Assembly: GCF_003151135.1 (NCBI RefSeq)
Contig: NZ_QEQK01000006.1
Coordinates: 334 to 64,333 of the forward strand
Source: Abyssibacter profundi
Lineage (GTDB): Bacteria; Pseudomonadota; Gammaproteobacteria; Nevskiales; OUC007
Length of the DNA stretch: 64,000 nt
Direction of reading: 5' to 3'
Of this stretch, positions 15,921-25,893 are shown piece by piece. Positions within the stretch are counted from its first letter, which is position 1. Each line of letters begins with the position of its first letter. The notes under the pieces are model-generated. The model did not search any database and was not told where the DNA came from. It saw nothing but the letters and a program-made list of their open reading frames with translations. The translations under genes and the position numbers were made by a program.

Positions 15921-18383
15921 TTAAAAGCGGTAGCGTGCCCCCAGCTGAGCGAAGTCGCGGTCGCGCAGCACGTTGTTTTCTTTCGCGCCGGTAAACCACT
16001 GGTAGCCGGCGGTAAACGACAGCGCGTTCTTGACGCGCATCTCCACATTGACCGAGTACTGCTGACGCCCCTGCACGAAGCGCTCGCCCGGACCAGGCGA
16101 GATGCCGGAGACATCATGCTTGGCCAGCAGGACCGGCTCGAAGCTAATGCCTGGGAAGACACTCTCGTAGCGCATGATGGCGATGATGTCGTAGCCGAAC
16201 GAGTTGGCGCTGGTCCAGTGATTCGGGTCGGCCTGACGCGGATTGAAGCGAGCACCGGAGGGCCCCACCCAGCCGCTGTTGGCCAGGCCGTCGAGATTGC
16301 CGTCCGCACCGGAACCGTCGGCACCGGCGGAGGCATGCGTGAACTGGCCGGGCGCTTCGATCTGCAATTCATGCAGCGGCGGCAGGTCCAGAATATGCGT
16401 GCCGCCCAGCTCGAATAGCAGAATGATCTGATCGGCTGCGAACCAGTTGTCCGGGCCCAGCACGTAGGTCGCGCCCAGAATCCAGTTAATGGTCTGGAAG
16501 GGCTCATAGCCCCGGATGTAGTCACCCGGCTGGATGCCGCCGTCCATGGAGGAGTGGTTGGGTACGCCGCGATAGTCCAGCAGGAACGACGGGCCGACGA
16601 AGGAGCGGCCGGTGATGGTGGTCACCGTGCTGCCAACGCCTGGGAGTGACACATCCAGAAAATCTTCGGCGCTGCCTGGCGTGCACACCGTGGGGTCAGC
16701 CGAGCAGCCGGCCGGGAAAACGGTTTGCAAAGCCGAGAAGCCGACATCCACCGTCGAGACCTGCAGCGGGTCTTCGGGTCGATACACGAACTCGCCCTGG
16801 AAGGAGACATCGCCGATGGCCGTATTAAACGAGAAGCCCATCATGTCGATGTCTTCCGGGTACTCCAGCTGGAATTTCACCGTGTCCAGCGGGTAGGCCG
16901 TGCCGCCTACGCCCGGTTGGGCATAGCCCTCGGGGTCGGTCTGGCGGTTGGTGTCCTGTTCGGGAGCCCCGCCGTTGGGATCGTTGGCCGGGTCGCCACC
17001 GGTTTGGATGGCCCACAGAGCGGACTCGGTGTGGGCCTCCGGGCAGTCGGTGAACACGGCCAGCGTGTCCTGGACTTGACTGCCAGACGGCACGGCGTTG
17101 TCGAGGCAGCCAATGCTCCCTGCGTATGCGGACAGGAAAGGCAGGCGGCTGTGGTAGCGCGCGTAGTAGAGGTTGAGCTCGGTGCCGGAGAACAGGTCCG
17201 GGAAATAAAACGACATGGACAGGCCGAACTGGCCGCCATCACGCGCTTCCTTCTGCGGCAGCAGTTCGGCCGTGGCGCCGGTCTCGGCCAGCGCCACCAG
17301 CAGTGACTGGTTGCCCAGCGCCAGACCCAGCGGGTCTTCGGCGGTCTTGCCGAAGTTGATGGCGATGGAATCCGCCGAATTGTTGGTGTCCAGGTCGACA
17401 AATGAGAAATACGAGCCCGGCGGCGGGATTGCGGCAGGCTCCCATTCGTAGCCATACCAAGCGGAGATGCCAATGTCGTAGGTCAGGTCGGTCTTGAACG
17501 ACACGGCGCCCAGCGGCCGGAAGGTTTCTTCGATGTTCAGAAAGCCCGGTCGCATGAAGGCATTGACGTCGATAGACGAAAAGCTGTTGAGCGAGCCAAT
17601 CGCCAGATAGGTGGATTCCCCCCAGTTGATGAGCTGCCGACCGATGGTGACGTCCAGGTCGCGGTCGCCGATGAAGGGCAGGCGGGTATTAAGGTTGAAG
17701 TCCAGCAGCTGGTAGCCGAGCCCGATCTGCTCCTGCTGCCGGTCGTTACGCTCGACGAACACCGGCTCGCCCACACCCAGGCGGCGGTTGGGCGGGTCGT
17801 CGTCAGGGAACAGGCCCGAATCCGGGTTGTTGTTGATCGCGTTCTGGGTGATCCGATTGGGGTGGAACTCCGGGCGATCGTAGTTCGCGAAGTCGTAGTG
17901 GGCGTGGTAGCGCCCGAAGAACTTCCAATCCAGGTCGAAGGCTTCGAAGGTCAGTGTGATGTCCTGGGCCAGTTTCACCAGGCCCTGGGTCACGTCGTAT
18001 TTGTCGAAGTTCAGGTTGCCATCGTCGTGGTTGATCGAGAACGCCCCGGGCGCGTCGACCGCGCGCTGGTTGCGGTCCGGACCCTCGCCGATGATGCCGA
18101 GGCCCGGTTCGGGGTTTCCATTTGCATCGAAACCGTTGCTGTGGCCCTGACAAGACGAAATGCGGCAAAGCTCCGGGTCCAGATTCGCCTTGCCGACCAG
18201 GCGGCTGTCCCGGTCCTGCATGCGCCACTGTGCGCCCACTTCCATCGAGGTATTGATGGTCGCCGACAGCTTGTCGAAATTGAATTGCAGTGCCTGGGCA
18301 GGAAACGCCAGCACAACCCCCACCCCGACGCCGGCGGCCAAGCGTAGGCCGCACGCGCCAAACGACAGATACACCTGTCCCAT
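15921..18383 (-). CDS. DUF1302-family outer-membrane protein, paralogue 2
   Basis: An 820-residue exported protein. GGAGGAG lies upstream of the ATG; the signal peptide runs to about residue 31 (LAFPAQA). The mature start LQFNFDKLSATINTSMEVGAQWR and the motifs DRDSRLVGKANL, NNDP-like loops and a terminal ARYRF match the neighbouring paralogue almost block for block, so the pair arose by tandem duplication. Predicted outer-membrane beta-barrel of unknown function. It ends at its own strong terminator, so the two copies are probably regulated separately. Promoter region is shared divergently with the FmdB-like gene (18384-18626). Confidence 0.86.
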   Translation of the reverse strand: MGQVYLSFGACGLRLAAGVGVGVVLAFPAQALQFNFDKLSATINTSMEVGAQWRMQDRDSRLVGKANLDPELCRISSCQGHSNGFDANGNPEPGLGIIGEGPDRNQRAVDAPGAFSINHDDGNLNFDKYDVTQGLVKLAQDITLTFEAFDLDWKFFGRYHAHYDFANYDRPEFHPNRITQNAINNNPDSGLFPDDDPPNRRLGVGEPVFVERNDRQQEQIGLGYQLLDFNLNTRLPFIGDRDLDVTIGRQLINWGESTYLAIGSLNSFSSIDVNAFMRPGFLNIEETFRPLGAVSFKTDLTYDIGISAWYGYEWEPAAIPPPGSYFSFVDLDTNNSADSIAINFGKTAEDPLGLALGNQSLLVALAETGATAELLPQKEARDGGQFGLSMSFYFPDLFSGTELNLYYARYHSRLPFLSAYAGSIGCLDNAVPSGSQVQDTLAVFTDCPEAHTESALWAIQTGGDPANDPNGGAPEQDTNRQTDPEGYAQPGVGGTAYPLDTVKFQLEYPEDIDMMGFSFNTAIGDVSFQGEFVYRPEDPLQVSTVDVGFSALQTVFPAGCSADPTVCTPGSAEDFLDVSLPGVGSTVTTITGRSFVGPSFLLDYRGVPNHSSMDGGIQPGDYIRGYEPFQTINWILGATYVLGPDNWFAADQIILLFELGGTHILDLPPLHELQIEAPGQFTHASAGADGSGADGNLDGLANSGWVGPSGARFNPRQADPNHWTSANSFGYDIIAIMRYESVFPGISFEPVLLAKHDVSGISPGPGERFVQGRQQYSVNVEMRVKNALSFTAGYQWFTGAKENNVLRDRDFAQLGARYRF

Positions 18384-18626
18384 CTCTGTCTCCTCCTTGT
18401 GCCGGTGTTCGCTGAATCGAACCCGGTTTTTTGTATCGGACTGGCGGTCTGATGCCGCTGTTTGTCCTATGTCACCGGACTCTAGAGCGGTCCAGCGAGG
18501 TCAGCAAGTTGCATGCGCGCTGGCGCCACACACCGATTGCAGGCGGGGGAGGTGGCGCAGGCTCTTGGAACCGGACACGGTGGCCCCCATATTGCGAGCG
18601 CCCATCGGTGGGTGTGGAGAACAACA

Positions 18627-18938
18627 ATGCCGATTTACGAATACATCTGCCGCGACTGCGGCCATGAACTCGAGGCGCTGCAGCGCCTGTCCGACGATCC
18701 GCTCAGTGACTGCCCGTCCTGCGAGGCGGCATCGCTCCAAAAAAAGGTCTCGGCCGCGGGCTTCCGCCTGAAGGGCGGCGGCTGGTACGAGACTGACTTC
18801 AAGTCGGGCGGCAAGCGCAATCTGGCCAGCGATGGGCAGTCCAGCGGGTCGGCCTCCGGCGGAAACGGGAGCGCATCCGGCGGCTCAGATACAGCGTCCA
18901 GCAAGTCCAGCACGTCGTCGTCCTCCAGCGCGGCGTGA
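18627..18938 (+). CDS. FmdB-family zinc-ribbon protein
   Basis: A 103-residue regulatory-type protein beginning MPIYEYICRDCGHELEALQ, the signature of the FmdB/CxxC-CxxSSSS family. Two CxxC pairs (CRDC and CPSC) form one zinc ribbon. The C-terminal third is a low-complexity Gly/Ser tail. The start is fixed by this signature; the frame is open further upstream but without homology. It overlaps the following DUF502 gene by a GTGA junction and usually sits upstream of aspS in gammaproteobacteria. Molecular role is not established. Confidence 0.88.
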   Translation: MPIYEYICRDCGHELEALQRLSDDPLSDCPSCEAASLQKKVSAAGFRLKGGGWYETDFKSGGKRNLASDGQSSGSASGGNGSASGGSDTASSKSSTSSSSSAA

Positions 18939-19582
18939 GACGGCTGCTCCAGCGCTGGCTGCTGGCCGGCGTGGTGATCTGGTTGCCGATTGTCGCCACG
19001 ATTCTGGCGGTTCGCTTTCTGGTGGACTTGCTGGATCAGACCATCGCCTGGATGCCCGCCGCCTGGCAGCCGGAGCGCTGGCTGGGCTTCGAGCTACCCG
19101 GCTTGGGTCTGCTGTTCAGCCTGATCATCGTGCTGGCGACCGGCGCGCTGGCCGCGAACTGGGTGGGGCTGAAGCTGCTCGGCGTGGGGGAATCCGTCGT
19201 GGATCGCCTGCCGCTGATCCGCAGCATCTACAAGTCCATGAAGCGCGTTGCCGAGACGGTGTTTTCCGACAAGGGCAATGCGTTTCGTGAGGTGCTGATG
19301 CTGGAGTACCCGCGCAAGGGGCTTTGGACGCTGGGGTTTCGCACGGGGCAGGCGCCGTCGGAAATCAATCGGCACACCGGGCGACGCATGGCGACGGTTT
19401 ATGTGCCGACGACGCCCAATCCGACCTCGGGATTCGTCGTGATGGCTGACGAGGACGAGCTGGTGCCGCTGGACATGCCGGTCGAGGCGGCATTGCAATT
19501 GATCATCTCGATGGGGGCGTTGCGACCGGAGGGCGCGGAGCCTGCGCCGGTGCGCATCGACGCCGCCACCCCCGGTCGGTAG
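18935..19582 (+). CDS. DUF502-family membrane protein
   Basis: A 215-residue inner-membrane protein with two hydrophobic segments (about 8-30 and 55-77), then a soluble domain with the family hallmark [13 protein letters not shown] and [13 protein letters not shown]. It starts with GTG overlapping the stop of the FmdB-like gene, so translation is coupled. The order FmdB-DUF502-aspS is widely conserved in proteobacteria, but DUF502 has no proven biochemical function. Confidence 0.9.
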   Translation: MRRLLQRWLLAGVVIWLPIVATILAVRFLVDLLDQTIAWMPAAWQPERWLGFELPGLGLLFSLIIVLATGALAANWVGLKLLGVGESVVDRLPLIRSIYKSMKRVAETVFSDKGNAFREVLMLEYPRKGLWTLGFRTGQAPSEINRHTGRRMATVYVPTTPNPTSGFVVMADEDELVPLDMPVEAALQLIISMGALRPEGAEPAPVRIDAATPGR

Positions 19583-19634
19583 AATCGCCGGCCTTTTCGC
19601 ATGGGCGCCAGCGCGCCGAACACCAAGACATTCC

Positions 19635-21425
19635 ATGTACCGAACGCATTACTGCGGGCAGGTGACTGCCGCCGCACTCGACACCACCGTCACGGTTTCC
19701 GGCTGGGTTCACCGCCGTCGCGACCACGGTGGCGTGATCTTCATCGATTTGCGCGACCGCGAAGGTCTGCTGCAGGTGGTGTTCGATCCGGATGATCCGG
19801 CGGTGTTCGGCGAGGCCGAGCGCTTGCGCTCCGAGTATGTGATCACCGTGACGGGGCGCGTGCGCCGCCGGCCCGAGGGGACGGTGAACGACAAGCTGGC
19901 CAGCGGTGAGGTGGAGCTTTATGCCACCGCCCTAACGGTCCAGTCGCGGGCCCAGACACCGCCATTCCCGCTCGACGACGAAGAAGCAGGCGAGGATGTG
20001 CGCCTGCGCCACCGGTATATGGATCTGCGCCGGCCGGCCATGATCGAGCGCATGCGACTGCGCTCGCGGGTGTCGACCTTCCTGCGGGTGTTTCTCGATC
20101 AGGAAGGCTTCCTGGATGTCGAGACGCCGATTCTCACGCGCTCGACCCCGGAAGGTGCCCGCGACTATCTGGTGCCCAGCCGCACCTATCCCGGTGAGTT
20201 TTTCGCCTTGCCACAGTCCCCGCAGCTGTTCAAGCAGCTGTTGATGATTGCCGGCTTCGACCGGTACTACCAGGTCGCCCGCTGCTTCCGCGATGAGGAC
20301 CTGCGTGCCGACCGGCAGCCGGAATTCACCCAGCTGGATATCGAAACCTCGTTCATGACCATGGACGAGATCCTGGCGCTGAACGAACGCCTGATCGGCG
20401 GCCTGTTCGCCGAGGTGCTGGACGTGCAGTTCCCCGATCCGCTGCCCCGCATGAGCTACGCCGAGGCGATGCGTCGGTATGGCTCGGATAAGCCGGATCT
20501 GCGAAACCCGCTGGAACTGGTCGACGTGGCCGATCTGGTCGCCGATGCCGAATTCAAGGTGTTCTCCGCACCGGCCAAGGATCCCAAGGGGCGGGTCGCT
20601 GCCCTGCGCGTGCCGGGCGGGGCGAGCCTGTCACGCAAGCAGATTGATGAGTACACCAAGTTCGTTGGCCGGTACGGCGCCAAGGGTCTGGCGTACGTCA
20701 AGGTGGCCGATGCCGCAGCCGGCCGTGACGGCCTGCAGTCTCCGATTCTGAAGTTCCTGTCGGACGATGCGGTGGCCGGCATCATGGAGCGCACCGCTGC
20801 CGAAACGGGCGATCTGATTTTCTTCGGCGCCGACCGCGCTACGGTGGTCTGCGATGCACTCGGTGCGTTGCGTCTGGCCGTCGGTCGCGATCTGGATCTG
20901 AACGAGGATGGCTGGCGCCCGCTGTGGGTGGTGGACTGGCCGATGTTCGAGTGGGACGAGCGCGAGAACCGCTGGCAGGCCCTGCACCACCCCTTCACGG
21001 CCCCGGCCGATCCCGACCCGGCTGCGCTGAAGAACGATCCCGGCGCGGCCATGTCTCAGGCCTACGACTTTGTGTTGAACGGGGTGGAGATCGGCGGCGG
21101 TTCGGTGCGTATTCACGACCCGGACATGCAGGCGGCCGTTTTCGAGGTGCTCGGCATCTCCGAGGAGGAAGCGTCGGCCAAGTTCGGCTTCCTGCTGGAG
21201 GCCTTGGGCCACGGCGCTCCGCCGCATGGCGGCATTGCCTACGGTCTGGATCGACTGGTCATGCTGATGAGCGGCGCCCAGACCATTCGCGACGTGATCG
21301 CCTTCCCCAAGACACAGACTGCAAGCTGCCTGCTAACCCAGGCGCCGGGCTCGGTCGATCCCGCTCAGCTGCGTGAGCTGGGCCTGCGACTGCGCCCGAA
21401 ACCGACTGAGGAATCGAACGCGTGA
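19635..21425 (+). CDS. aspS: Aspartyl-tRNA synthetase, probably non-discriminating
   Basis: A 596-residue bacterial-type class IIb synthetase. An N-terminal OB-fold anticodon-binding domain (about 1-105) is followed by the catalytic core with motif 2 ([18 protein letters not shown]), the bacterial GAD insertion, and motif 3 ([10 protein letters not shown]). Residues His31 and Gly82, in [10 protein letters not shown] and RRPEGT, match the two positions linked to relaxed tRNA recognition in the Pseudomonas aeruginosa enzyme, where E. coli has Leu at the first. It may therefore also charge tRNA-Asn, with GatCAB correcting the product. It overlaps the next gene by four bases. Confidence 0.96.
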   Translation: MYRTHYCGQVTAAALDTTVTVSGWVHRRRDHGGVIFIDLRDREGLLQVVFDPDDPAVFGEAERLRSEYVITVTGRVRRRPEGTVNDKLASGEVELYATALTVQSRAQTPPFPLDDEEAGEDVRLRHRYMDLRRPAMIERMRLRSRVSTFLRVFLDQEGFLDVETPILTRSTPEGARDYLVPSRTYPGEFFALPQSPQLFKQLLMIAGFDRYYQVARCFRDEDLRADRQPEFTQLDIETSFMTMDEILALNERLIGGLFAEVLDVQFPDPLPRMSYAEAMRRYGSDKPDLRNPLELVDVADLVADAEFKVFSAPAKDPKGRVAALRVPGGASLSRKQIDEYTKFVGRYGAKGLAYVKVADAAAGRDGLQSPILKFLSDDAVAGIMERTAAETGDLIFFGADRATVVCDALGALRLAVGRDLDLNEDGWRPLWVVDWPMFEWDERENRWQALHHPFTAPADPDPAALKNDPGAAMSQAYDFVLNGVEIGGGSVRIHDPDMQAAVFEVLGISEEEASAKFGFLLEALGHGAPPHGGIAYGLDRLVMLMSGAQTIRDVIAFPKTQTASCLLTQAPGSVDPAQLRELGLRLRPKPTEESNA

Positions 21426-22768
21426 GCAAGCGAAATCATAAGATCGTCCTGGCCGCCGCACTGGCAGTCACCGGGTTGGCTGGCTGCGAAGGCCTGGGTG
21501 AGGGCAATGCGCCGGAATCACTGAGCATCGCCCAGGGCGAGGACGGCATTCTGGAGGCCACCGAGTGCAATATCGTGCAGCTCAATGCGTTGGCCGAGTT
21601 CACCAACGGTCGCGCCGGTGACTTCACGGATCGGGTGACCTGGCGCAGCACGGACGAGTCGGTCGTGCGCGTCAGTAACCGCGACATCGAAGCCCCGAGC
21701 AGTGGTGGCACCTTCGGGTCGGGTGTGCTGGTGCCGGTGGCTCCCGGTACCGCATCGGTGTTCGCCGAACTCGCAGGGTTGGAAACCCGCCTTGATGTGG
21801 TCGTCGATGCGCTGGATGGTCTGGCCATTGATGTGCCCGAGTCGACGACCGCCATCGGTGCGTTTCGCTTTCTGCGGGCCGTCGGTGACGAGGACGGCGA
21901 GGAACTGGACCTGAGCATCCGTGCGAGTTGGTCATTCGATGACACCAACGAGGACGTCGCAGAGATCGAGTATGTCCAACGCGCCGACGGCAGCTACGCC
22001 GGGCGCGTCGATGGTCTGGCTGCCGGCGAACGCCAGGCGGTTGCCGTGCTGGACTTCTGTGAGGAACGTGCCACGGCAGTCGTGCGGGTGGCGCCGGTCC
22101 AGACGCTGGAACTGCGCCGCGAGTATGAGGGTTCCACCCAGTTGGTGACCGGCACCACCGAGTTCATGTATCCGTTTGCGTTGTTCGAAAACGGCGATGA
22201 GCAGGATCTGGATGGGCAGGTGATCTTCACGTCTTCGGATGAAGAAGTCGTGCTGGTGGATGCCTTTAGCACCGCGCCCAGCCTGGTGTTGGCGCTGGCC
22301 GCCGGTGGTCCGGTCCAGGTGACCGCCACCTTCGGGGCCGAGGAGCCGGAAGAGGGCGAGGAAATCGATCTCAGCACCGGCATGACCTCCGCCCCGCAAG
22401 ACGTGACGGTGGTCGATGCCGTGCTGACCTCGCTGGACATCACCCCGGATACGCCCACCGTGGCTTTTGGCGACACGCTCGACTTCGTCGCCACCGGCAG
22501 CTTCGATGATGGTGCCTTCGAGCAGGTCATTACGCGAAGCGCTGGCTGGTCCACCGACGACACCGACGTGGCACGGTTTGGCAACACGTTCCTGACGGCG
22601 AATCGTTTCTTCCCGCTGGTCAATGAAGCGGGTCAGTCGATTGTGACTGCCCGGTTCACCACCGGCGAAGACGACACCATTGTCGAGGCCACGGAAACCG
22701 TGACCATCGAGCCGGTGGTCGATGAAGACACGGAAGAATCCGACGAGGAAGCGGTTACCGCACGTTAG
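21422..22768 (+). CDS. Secreted lipoprotein with bacterial Ig-like (Big2-type) repeats
   Basis: A 448-residue acidic protein starting GTG inside the aspS stop region. The N-terminus is a lipoprotein signal: a basic start, a hydrophobic core and lipobox LAGC with Cys22. The rest contains three to four repeats with the Big2 pattern of W-S-x-D-x-x-V-A followed by G-x-A-x-V/I-T-A (for example [26 protein letters not shown]). The C-terminus is rich in Asp and Glu. Outer-membrane or surface location is likely; the ligand is unknown. The coupling to aspS is unusual for a surface protein and may simply reflect compact packing. Confidence 0.8.
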   Translation: MSKRNHKIVLAAALAVTGLAGCEGLGEGNAPESLSIAQGEDGILEATECNIVQLNALAEFTNGRAGDFTDRVTWRSTDESVVRVSNRDIEAPSSGGTFGSGVLVPVAPGTASVFAELAGLETRLDVVVDALDGLAIDVPESTTAIGAFRFLRAVGDEDGEELDLSIRASWSFDDTNEDVAEIEYVQRADGSYAGRVDGLAAGERQAVAVLDFCEERATAVVRVAPVQTLELRREYEGSTQLVTGTTEFMYPFALFENGDEQDLDGQVIFTSSDEEVVLVDAFSTAPSLVLALAAGGPVQVTATFGAEEPEEGEEIDLSTGMTSAPQDVTVVDAVLTSLDITPDTPTVAFGDTLDFVATGSFDDGAFEQVITRSAGWSTDDTDVARFGNTFLTANRFFPLVNEAGQSIVTARFTTGEDDTIVEATETVTIEPVVDEDTEESDEEAVTAR

Positions 22769-22802
22769 CCTTGACACCCCTGGGCCAAGGCCGGGGGGCT
22801 TT
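22768..22802 (+). terminator. Possible weak terminator after the lipoprotein gene
   Basis: GCCTTG and CAAGGC can pair across a 12-base loop directly after the stop codon, and CCCC/GGGG can pair within the same stretch, followed by CTTTGTT. The structures compete and the T run is poor. Confidence 0.3.
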
Positions 22803-22840
22803 GTTAGTTTGGCGCAACATCAGCGCCACAGGAGATCACC

Positions 22841-23941
22841 ATGGCAGCAACAGCGCTTGCATTGGACTCTTTCACGGCACTGAGCGACGAGCAGTGCGAC
22901 GCCCGCATCCGTGCGGCCAAAGCCGCTTTGGGGGATCGCTTGATGATCCTCGGGCATCACTACCAGCGCGACGAAGTGTTTGCGCATGCCGACGTCAGTG
23001 GCGACTCGCTCAAGCTGTCGGCCATGGCCGCCGAATCGGATGCGCAGTACATCGTGTTCTGCGGTGTTCACTTCATGGCCGAAGTGGCCGACATTCTGAC
23101 CCGCGACAACCAAGTTGTGATCCTGCCGGATCTCGCAGCTGGGTGTTCCATGGCCGATATGGCGAACCTGCGCAACGTGCGCCGCGCCTGGGCCGAATTG
23201 CAGTCGGTGCTGGATCCGGACGAGCAGGTCACGCCGGTGACCTACATCAACTCGGCCGCTGACCTCAAAGCGTTTTGCGGCGAGCACGGCGGCATCGTCT
23301 GTACCTCATCGAATGCCCGCGGCGTGTTGGACTGGGCCTTTTCGCGACGCGAGAAGGTGTTGTTTTTCCCCGACCAGCATCTGGGGCGCAATACCGGTTA
23401 CGACATGGGCATTGCGCTGGAGGACATGGTCGTCTGGGACTTCATGCTCCCCATGGGCGGGCTGACGCCGGAGCAGATCAAGAACGCCAAGATGATTCTC
23501 TGGAAGGGCTTTTGCTCGGTGCACCAGATGTTTCAGCCGGGTCATATCGACCGCTTCCGCGAAGCGCATCCGCAGGGGTTTGTCATCAGTCACCCCGAGA
23601 ACAGCTTTGAGGTCTGCCAGAAATCCGACTATGTCGGCTCCACGGAAACCATCCTCAAGACCGTGCGCGCCGCCGAGCCGGGTAGTCACTGGCTGGTCGG
23701 TACCGAGCTGAACCTGGTCAACCGACTGCATGACGAGATGAAGCCCAAGGGCGTGACCGTGCAGTTCATGTCGCCCACGGTCTGCATGTGCTCGACCATG
23801 TTCCGCACCGACCCGCAGCATCTGGCGTGGACGCTGGAGTCCATCCAGGCCGGCGAGGTCGTGAACCGCATCCAGGTCCCCGCCGAGGTCGCCAAGCCGG
23901 CCAAGGCCGCGCTGGACTTGATGCTGAGCATCACGCGCTAG
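22841..23941 (+). CDS. nadA: Quinolinate synthase
   Basis: Condenses iminoaspartate with dihydroxyacetone phosphate to make quinolinate, the NAD precursor, using a [4Fe-4S] cluster. 366 residues. The expected cluster ligands are visible as Cys102 (AGCSMADMA), Cys225 (GFCSVHQMF) and Cys317 (VCMCSTM). The family's GHHYQRDEV and MAEVADIL segments are present. An AGGAG precedes the ATG. It stands alone here, without nadB or nadC. Confidence 0.95.
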   Translation: MAATALALDSFTALSDEQCDARIRAAKAALGDRLMILGHHYQRDEVFAHADVSGDSLKLSAMAAESDAQYIVFCGVHFMAEVADILTRDNQVVILPDLAAGCSMADMANLRNVRRAWAELQSVLDPDEQVTPVTYINSAADLKAFCGEHGGIVCTSSNARGVLDWAFSRREKVLFFPDQHLGRNTGYDMGIALEDMVVWDFMLPMGGLTPEQIKNAKMILWKGFCSVHQMFQPGHIDRFREAHPQGFVISHPENSFEVCQKSDYVGSTETILKTVRAAEPGSHWLVGTELNLVNRLHDEMKPKGVTVQFMSPTVCMCSTMFRTDPQHLAWTLESIQAGEVVNRIQVPAEVAKPAKAALDLMLSITR

Positions 23942-24059
23942 CCGCATACGGCGGTTGGCCGCCCCGCGCCGCCTGACGATCCGTTCTGGGGTCGCAGAAG
24001 GGCGGCGCGTTACAATGCATTGATTGTTGTCTTTGTTCCTTCCCGCAGGAGTTGCCTAC

Positions 24060-25352
24060 ATGTGGCGTAATGTTTCCACGCTGTCCGCCTTCGATCCCGA
24101 TCTCGCCGCTGCCTTGGATGCAGAGGCTGCCCGGCAAGAGGCCCACATCGAGCTGATCGCGTCGGAAAACTACGCCAGCCCGCGGGTGATGGCGGCCCAG
24201 GGTTCGCTGCTAACCAACAAGTACGCCGAGGGCTACCCTGGCCGTCGCTACTACGGTGGCTGCGAGCATGTGGATGTGGCCGAGGACCTGGCCATCGAGC
24301 GGGCCAAGCAGTTGTTTGGCTGCGAGTTCGCGAACGTGCAACCGCATTCCGGCGCACAGGCCAACGCTGCGGTCTTCCTGGCCCTGCTGAAGCCGGGCGA
24401 GACCTTTCTCGGCATGAGTCTGGCCCATGGCGGTCACCTGACCCACGGCGCCAAGCCCAACTTTTCCGGCAAGAACTACAACGCCGTGCATTATGAGATC
24501 GACCCCGAATCGGGTTTGATCGACTACGAAAAGATCGCCGAGACCGCACGCCGCGAGCAGCCGAAGATGCTGATCGGTGGGTTCTCTGCGTACTCTCGCC
24601 AGATCGACTGGTCGAAGATGCGCGCCATTGCCGATGAGGTCGGGGCCAAGTTCATGGTCGACATGGCGCATGTCGCAGGTCTGGTCGCCGCCGGTGAGTA
24701 CCCCAGCCCGATCCCGCATGCCCACGTGGTCACCACGACCACGCACAAGACGCTGCGCGGCCCCCGCGGCGGTCTGATCCTCTCCAATGCGGGGGATGCC
24801 GACCTCTACAAGAAGCTCAACTCGGCCGTCTTCCCCGGCACCCAGGGCGGTCCGCTGATGCACGTGATTGCCGCCAAGGCCGTGGCCTTTGCAGAAGCCC
24901 TGCAGCCGGAGTTCAAGGATTACCAGGTCAAGGTGCGCGCCAATGCCGCCGCCATGGCCGAGGTGGTGCTGGAACGCGGCTACGACGTCATCTCCGGTGG
25001 GACCGACAACCACCTGATTCTGGTCAGCATGGTCGGTCGCAACGTCACCGGTCACGACGCCGAGGAGACCCTGGGCCAGGCGCATATCACCGTCAACAAG
25101 AACTCGGTTCCGAACGACCCGCGTCCGCCGCGTGTGACCAGCGGGTTGCGGCTGGGCTCGCCGGCATCGACCACACGTGGGTTTAACGAAGACGATATGC
25201 GGAATGTCGCCCACTGGATTTGCGACGTGTTGGACGCCCTGGATGCCGAAGACAGCGCGAAGGTCGACGAGACCGTCGCCACCGTGCGCGGCAAGGTCGA
25301 GGCGCTTTGCGCCCGCCATCCGGTGTACACCCAGACGGCTTCGGCCGCCTGA
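24060..25352 (+). CDS. glyA: Serine hydroxymethyltransferase
   Basis: A PLP enzyme that converts serine and tetrahydrofolate to glycine and 5,10-methylene-THF, the main one-carbon source. The start is ATG at 24060, which has AGGAG upstream and gives 430 residues, slightly above the usual 417. The PLP lysine is Lys230 in [27 protein letters not shown] and the [15 protein letters not shown] segment are typical. The next gene is nrdR, a common order, followed by riboflavin genes; folD, another one-carbon gene, lies near 36.3 kb. Confidence 0.97.
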   Translation: MWRNVSTLSAFDPDLAAALDAEAARQEAHIELIASENYASPRVMAAQGSLLTNKYAEGYPGRRYYGGCEHVDVAEDLAIERAKQLFGCEFANVQPHSGAQANAAVFLALLKPGETFLGMSLAHGGHLTHGAKPNFSGKNYNAVHYEIDPESGLIDYEKIAETARREQPKMLIGGFSAYSRQIDWSKMRAIADEVGAKFMVDMAHVAGLVAAGEYPSPIPHAHVVTTTTHKTLRGPRGGLILSNAGDADLYKKLNSAVFPGTQGGPLMHVIAAKAVAFAEALQPEFKDYQVKVRANAAAMAEVVLERGYDVISGGTDNHLILVSMVGRNVTGHDAEETLGQAHITVNKNSVPNDPRPPRVTSGLRLGSPASTTRGFNEDDMRNVAHWICDVLDALDAEDSAKVDETVATVRGKVEALCARHPVYTQTASAA

Positions 25353-25368
25353 GCCACGGCCGCCTCAG

Positions 25369-25875
25369 GTGCTTTGTCCCTTCTGCGGAGCCCGTGACAC
25401 GCGGGTGGTCGACAGCCGGGTCATGGCGGAGGAAGCGCAGGTCCGCCGCCGTCGCGAGTGTGGCGATTGTGGCGGGCGCTTCACCACCTTCGAGGTGGCC
25501 GAGCTAAAGATGCCGCGCATCGTCAAGCGCGACGGCAAGCCCGAACCGTTCAGCGAGCCCAAGCTACGCCGTGGCATGGAGCGGGCGTTGTACAAGCGCC
25601 CGGTCAGCGTCGAGCAAATCGAGGCGGCCATCGCCCAGATCAAACGCAAGCTGGTCGCGATTAGCGACCGGGACATCGATGCCGGTGTTGTCGGCAACCT
25701 GGTCATGGACGCGCTGCGCGAGCTGGATCATGTGGCCTATGTGCGTTTTGCCTCGGTGTACCGCGACTTTGAGGATGTCGAGGCCTTCCGCGCCGAGATC
25801 GAGCGACTGCAAGCCGAACCCGACCCCGCGGAAGTGCGACGCCAGCAACTGTCGCTCATCTCCGGCGAGCGCTGA
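25369..25875 (+). CDS. nrdR: Transcriptional repressor NrdR
   Basis: ATP/dATP-sensing repressor of ribonucleotide reductase genes. The GTG at 25369 is chosen because it gives the canonical start V-L-C-P-F-C. Four cysteines (3, 6, 31, 34) build the zinc ribbon that contacts DNA; residues 49-139 form the ATP-cone ([12 protein letters not shown] onward). 168 residues, near the usual 150-160. It starts 16 bases after glyA and leads into ribD, as in many gammaproteobacteria. No NrdR box was sought outside the window. Confidence 0.95.
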   Translation: MLCPFCGARDTRVVDSRVMAEEAQVRRRRECGDCGGRFTTFEVAELKMPRIVKRDGKPEPFSEPKLRRGMERALYKRPVSVEQIEAAIAQIKRKLVAISDRDIDAGVVGNLVMDALRELDHVAYVRFASVYRDFEDVEAFRAEIERLQAEPDPAEVRRQQLSLISGER

Positions 25876-25893
25876 CGCGCGGATTCGCAACGG

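Noticed and set aside
15707-15994. Rightward frame across the DUF1302 gap
   Set aside because: Runs through the terminator hairpin and into the antisense of the DUF1302 gene; no homology visible.
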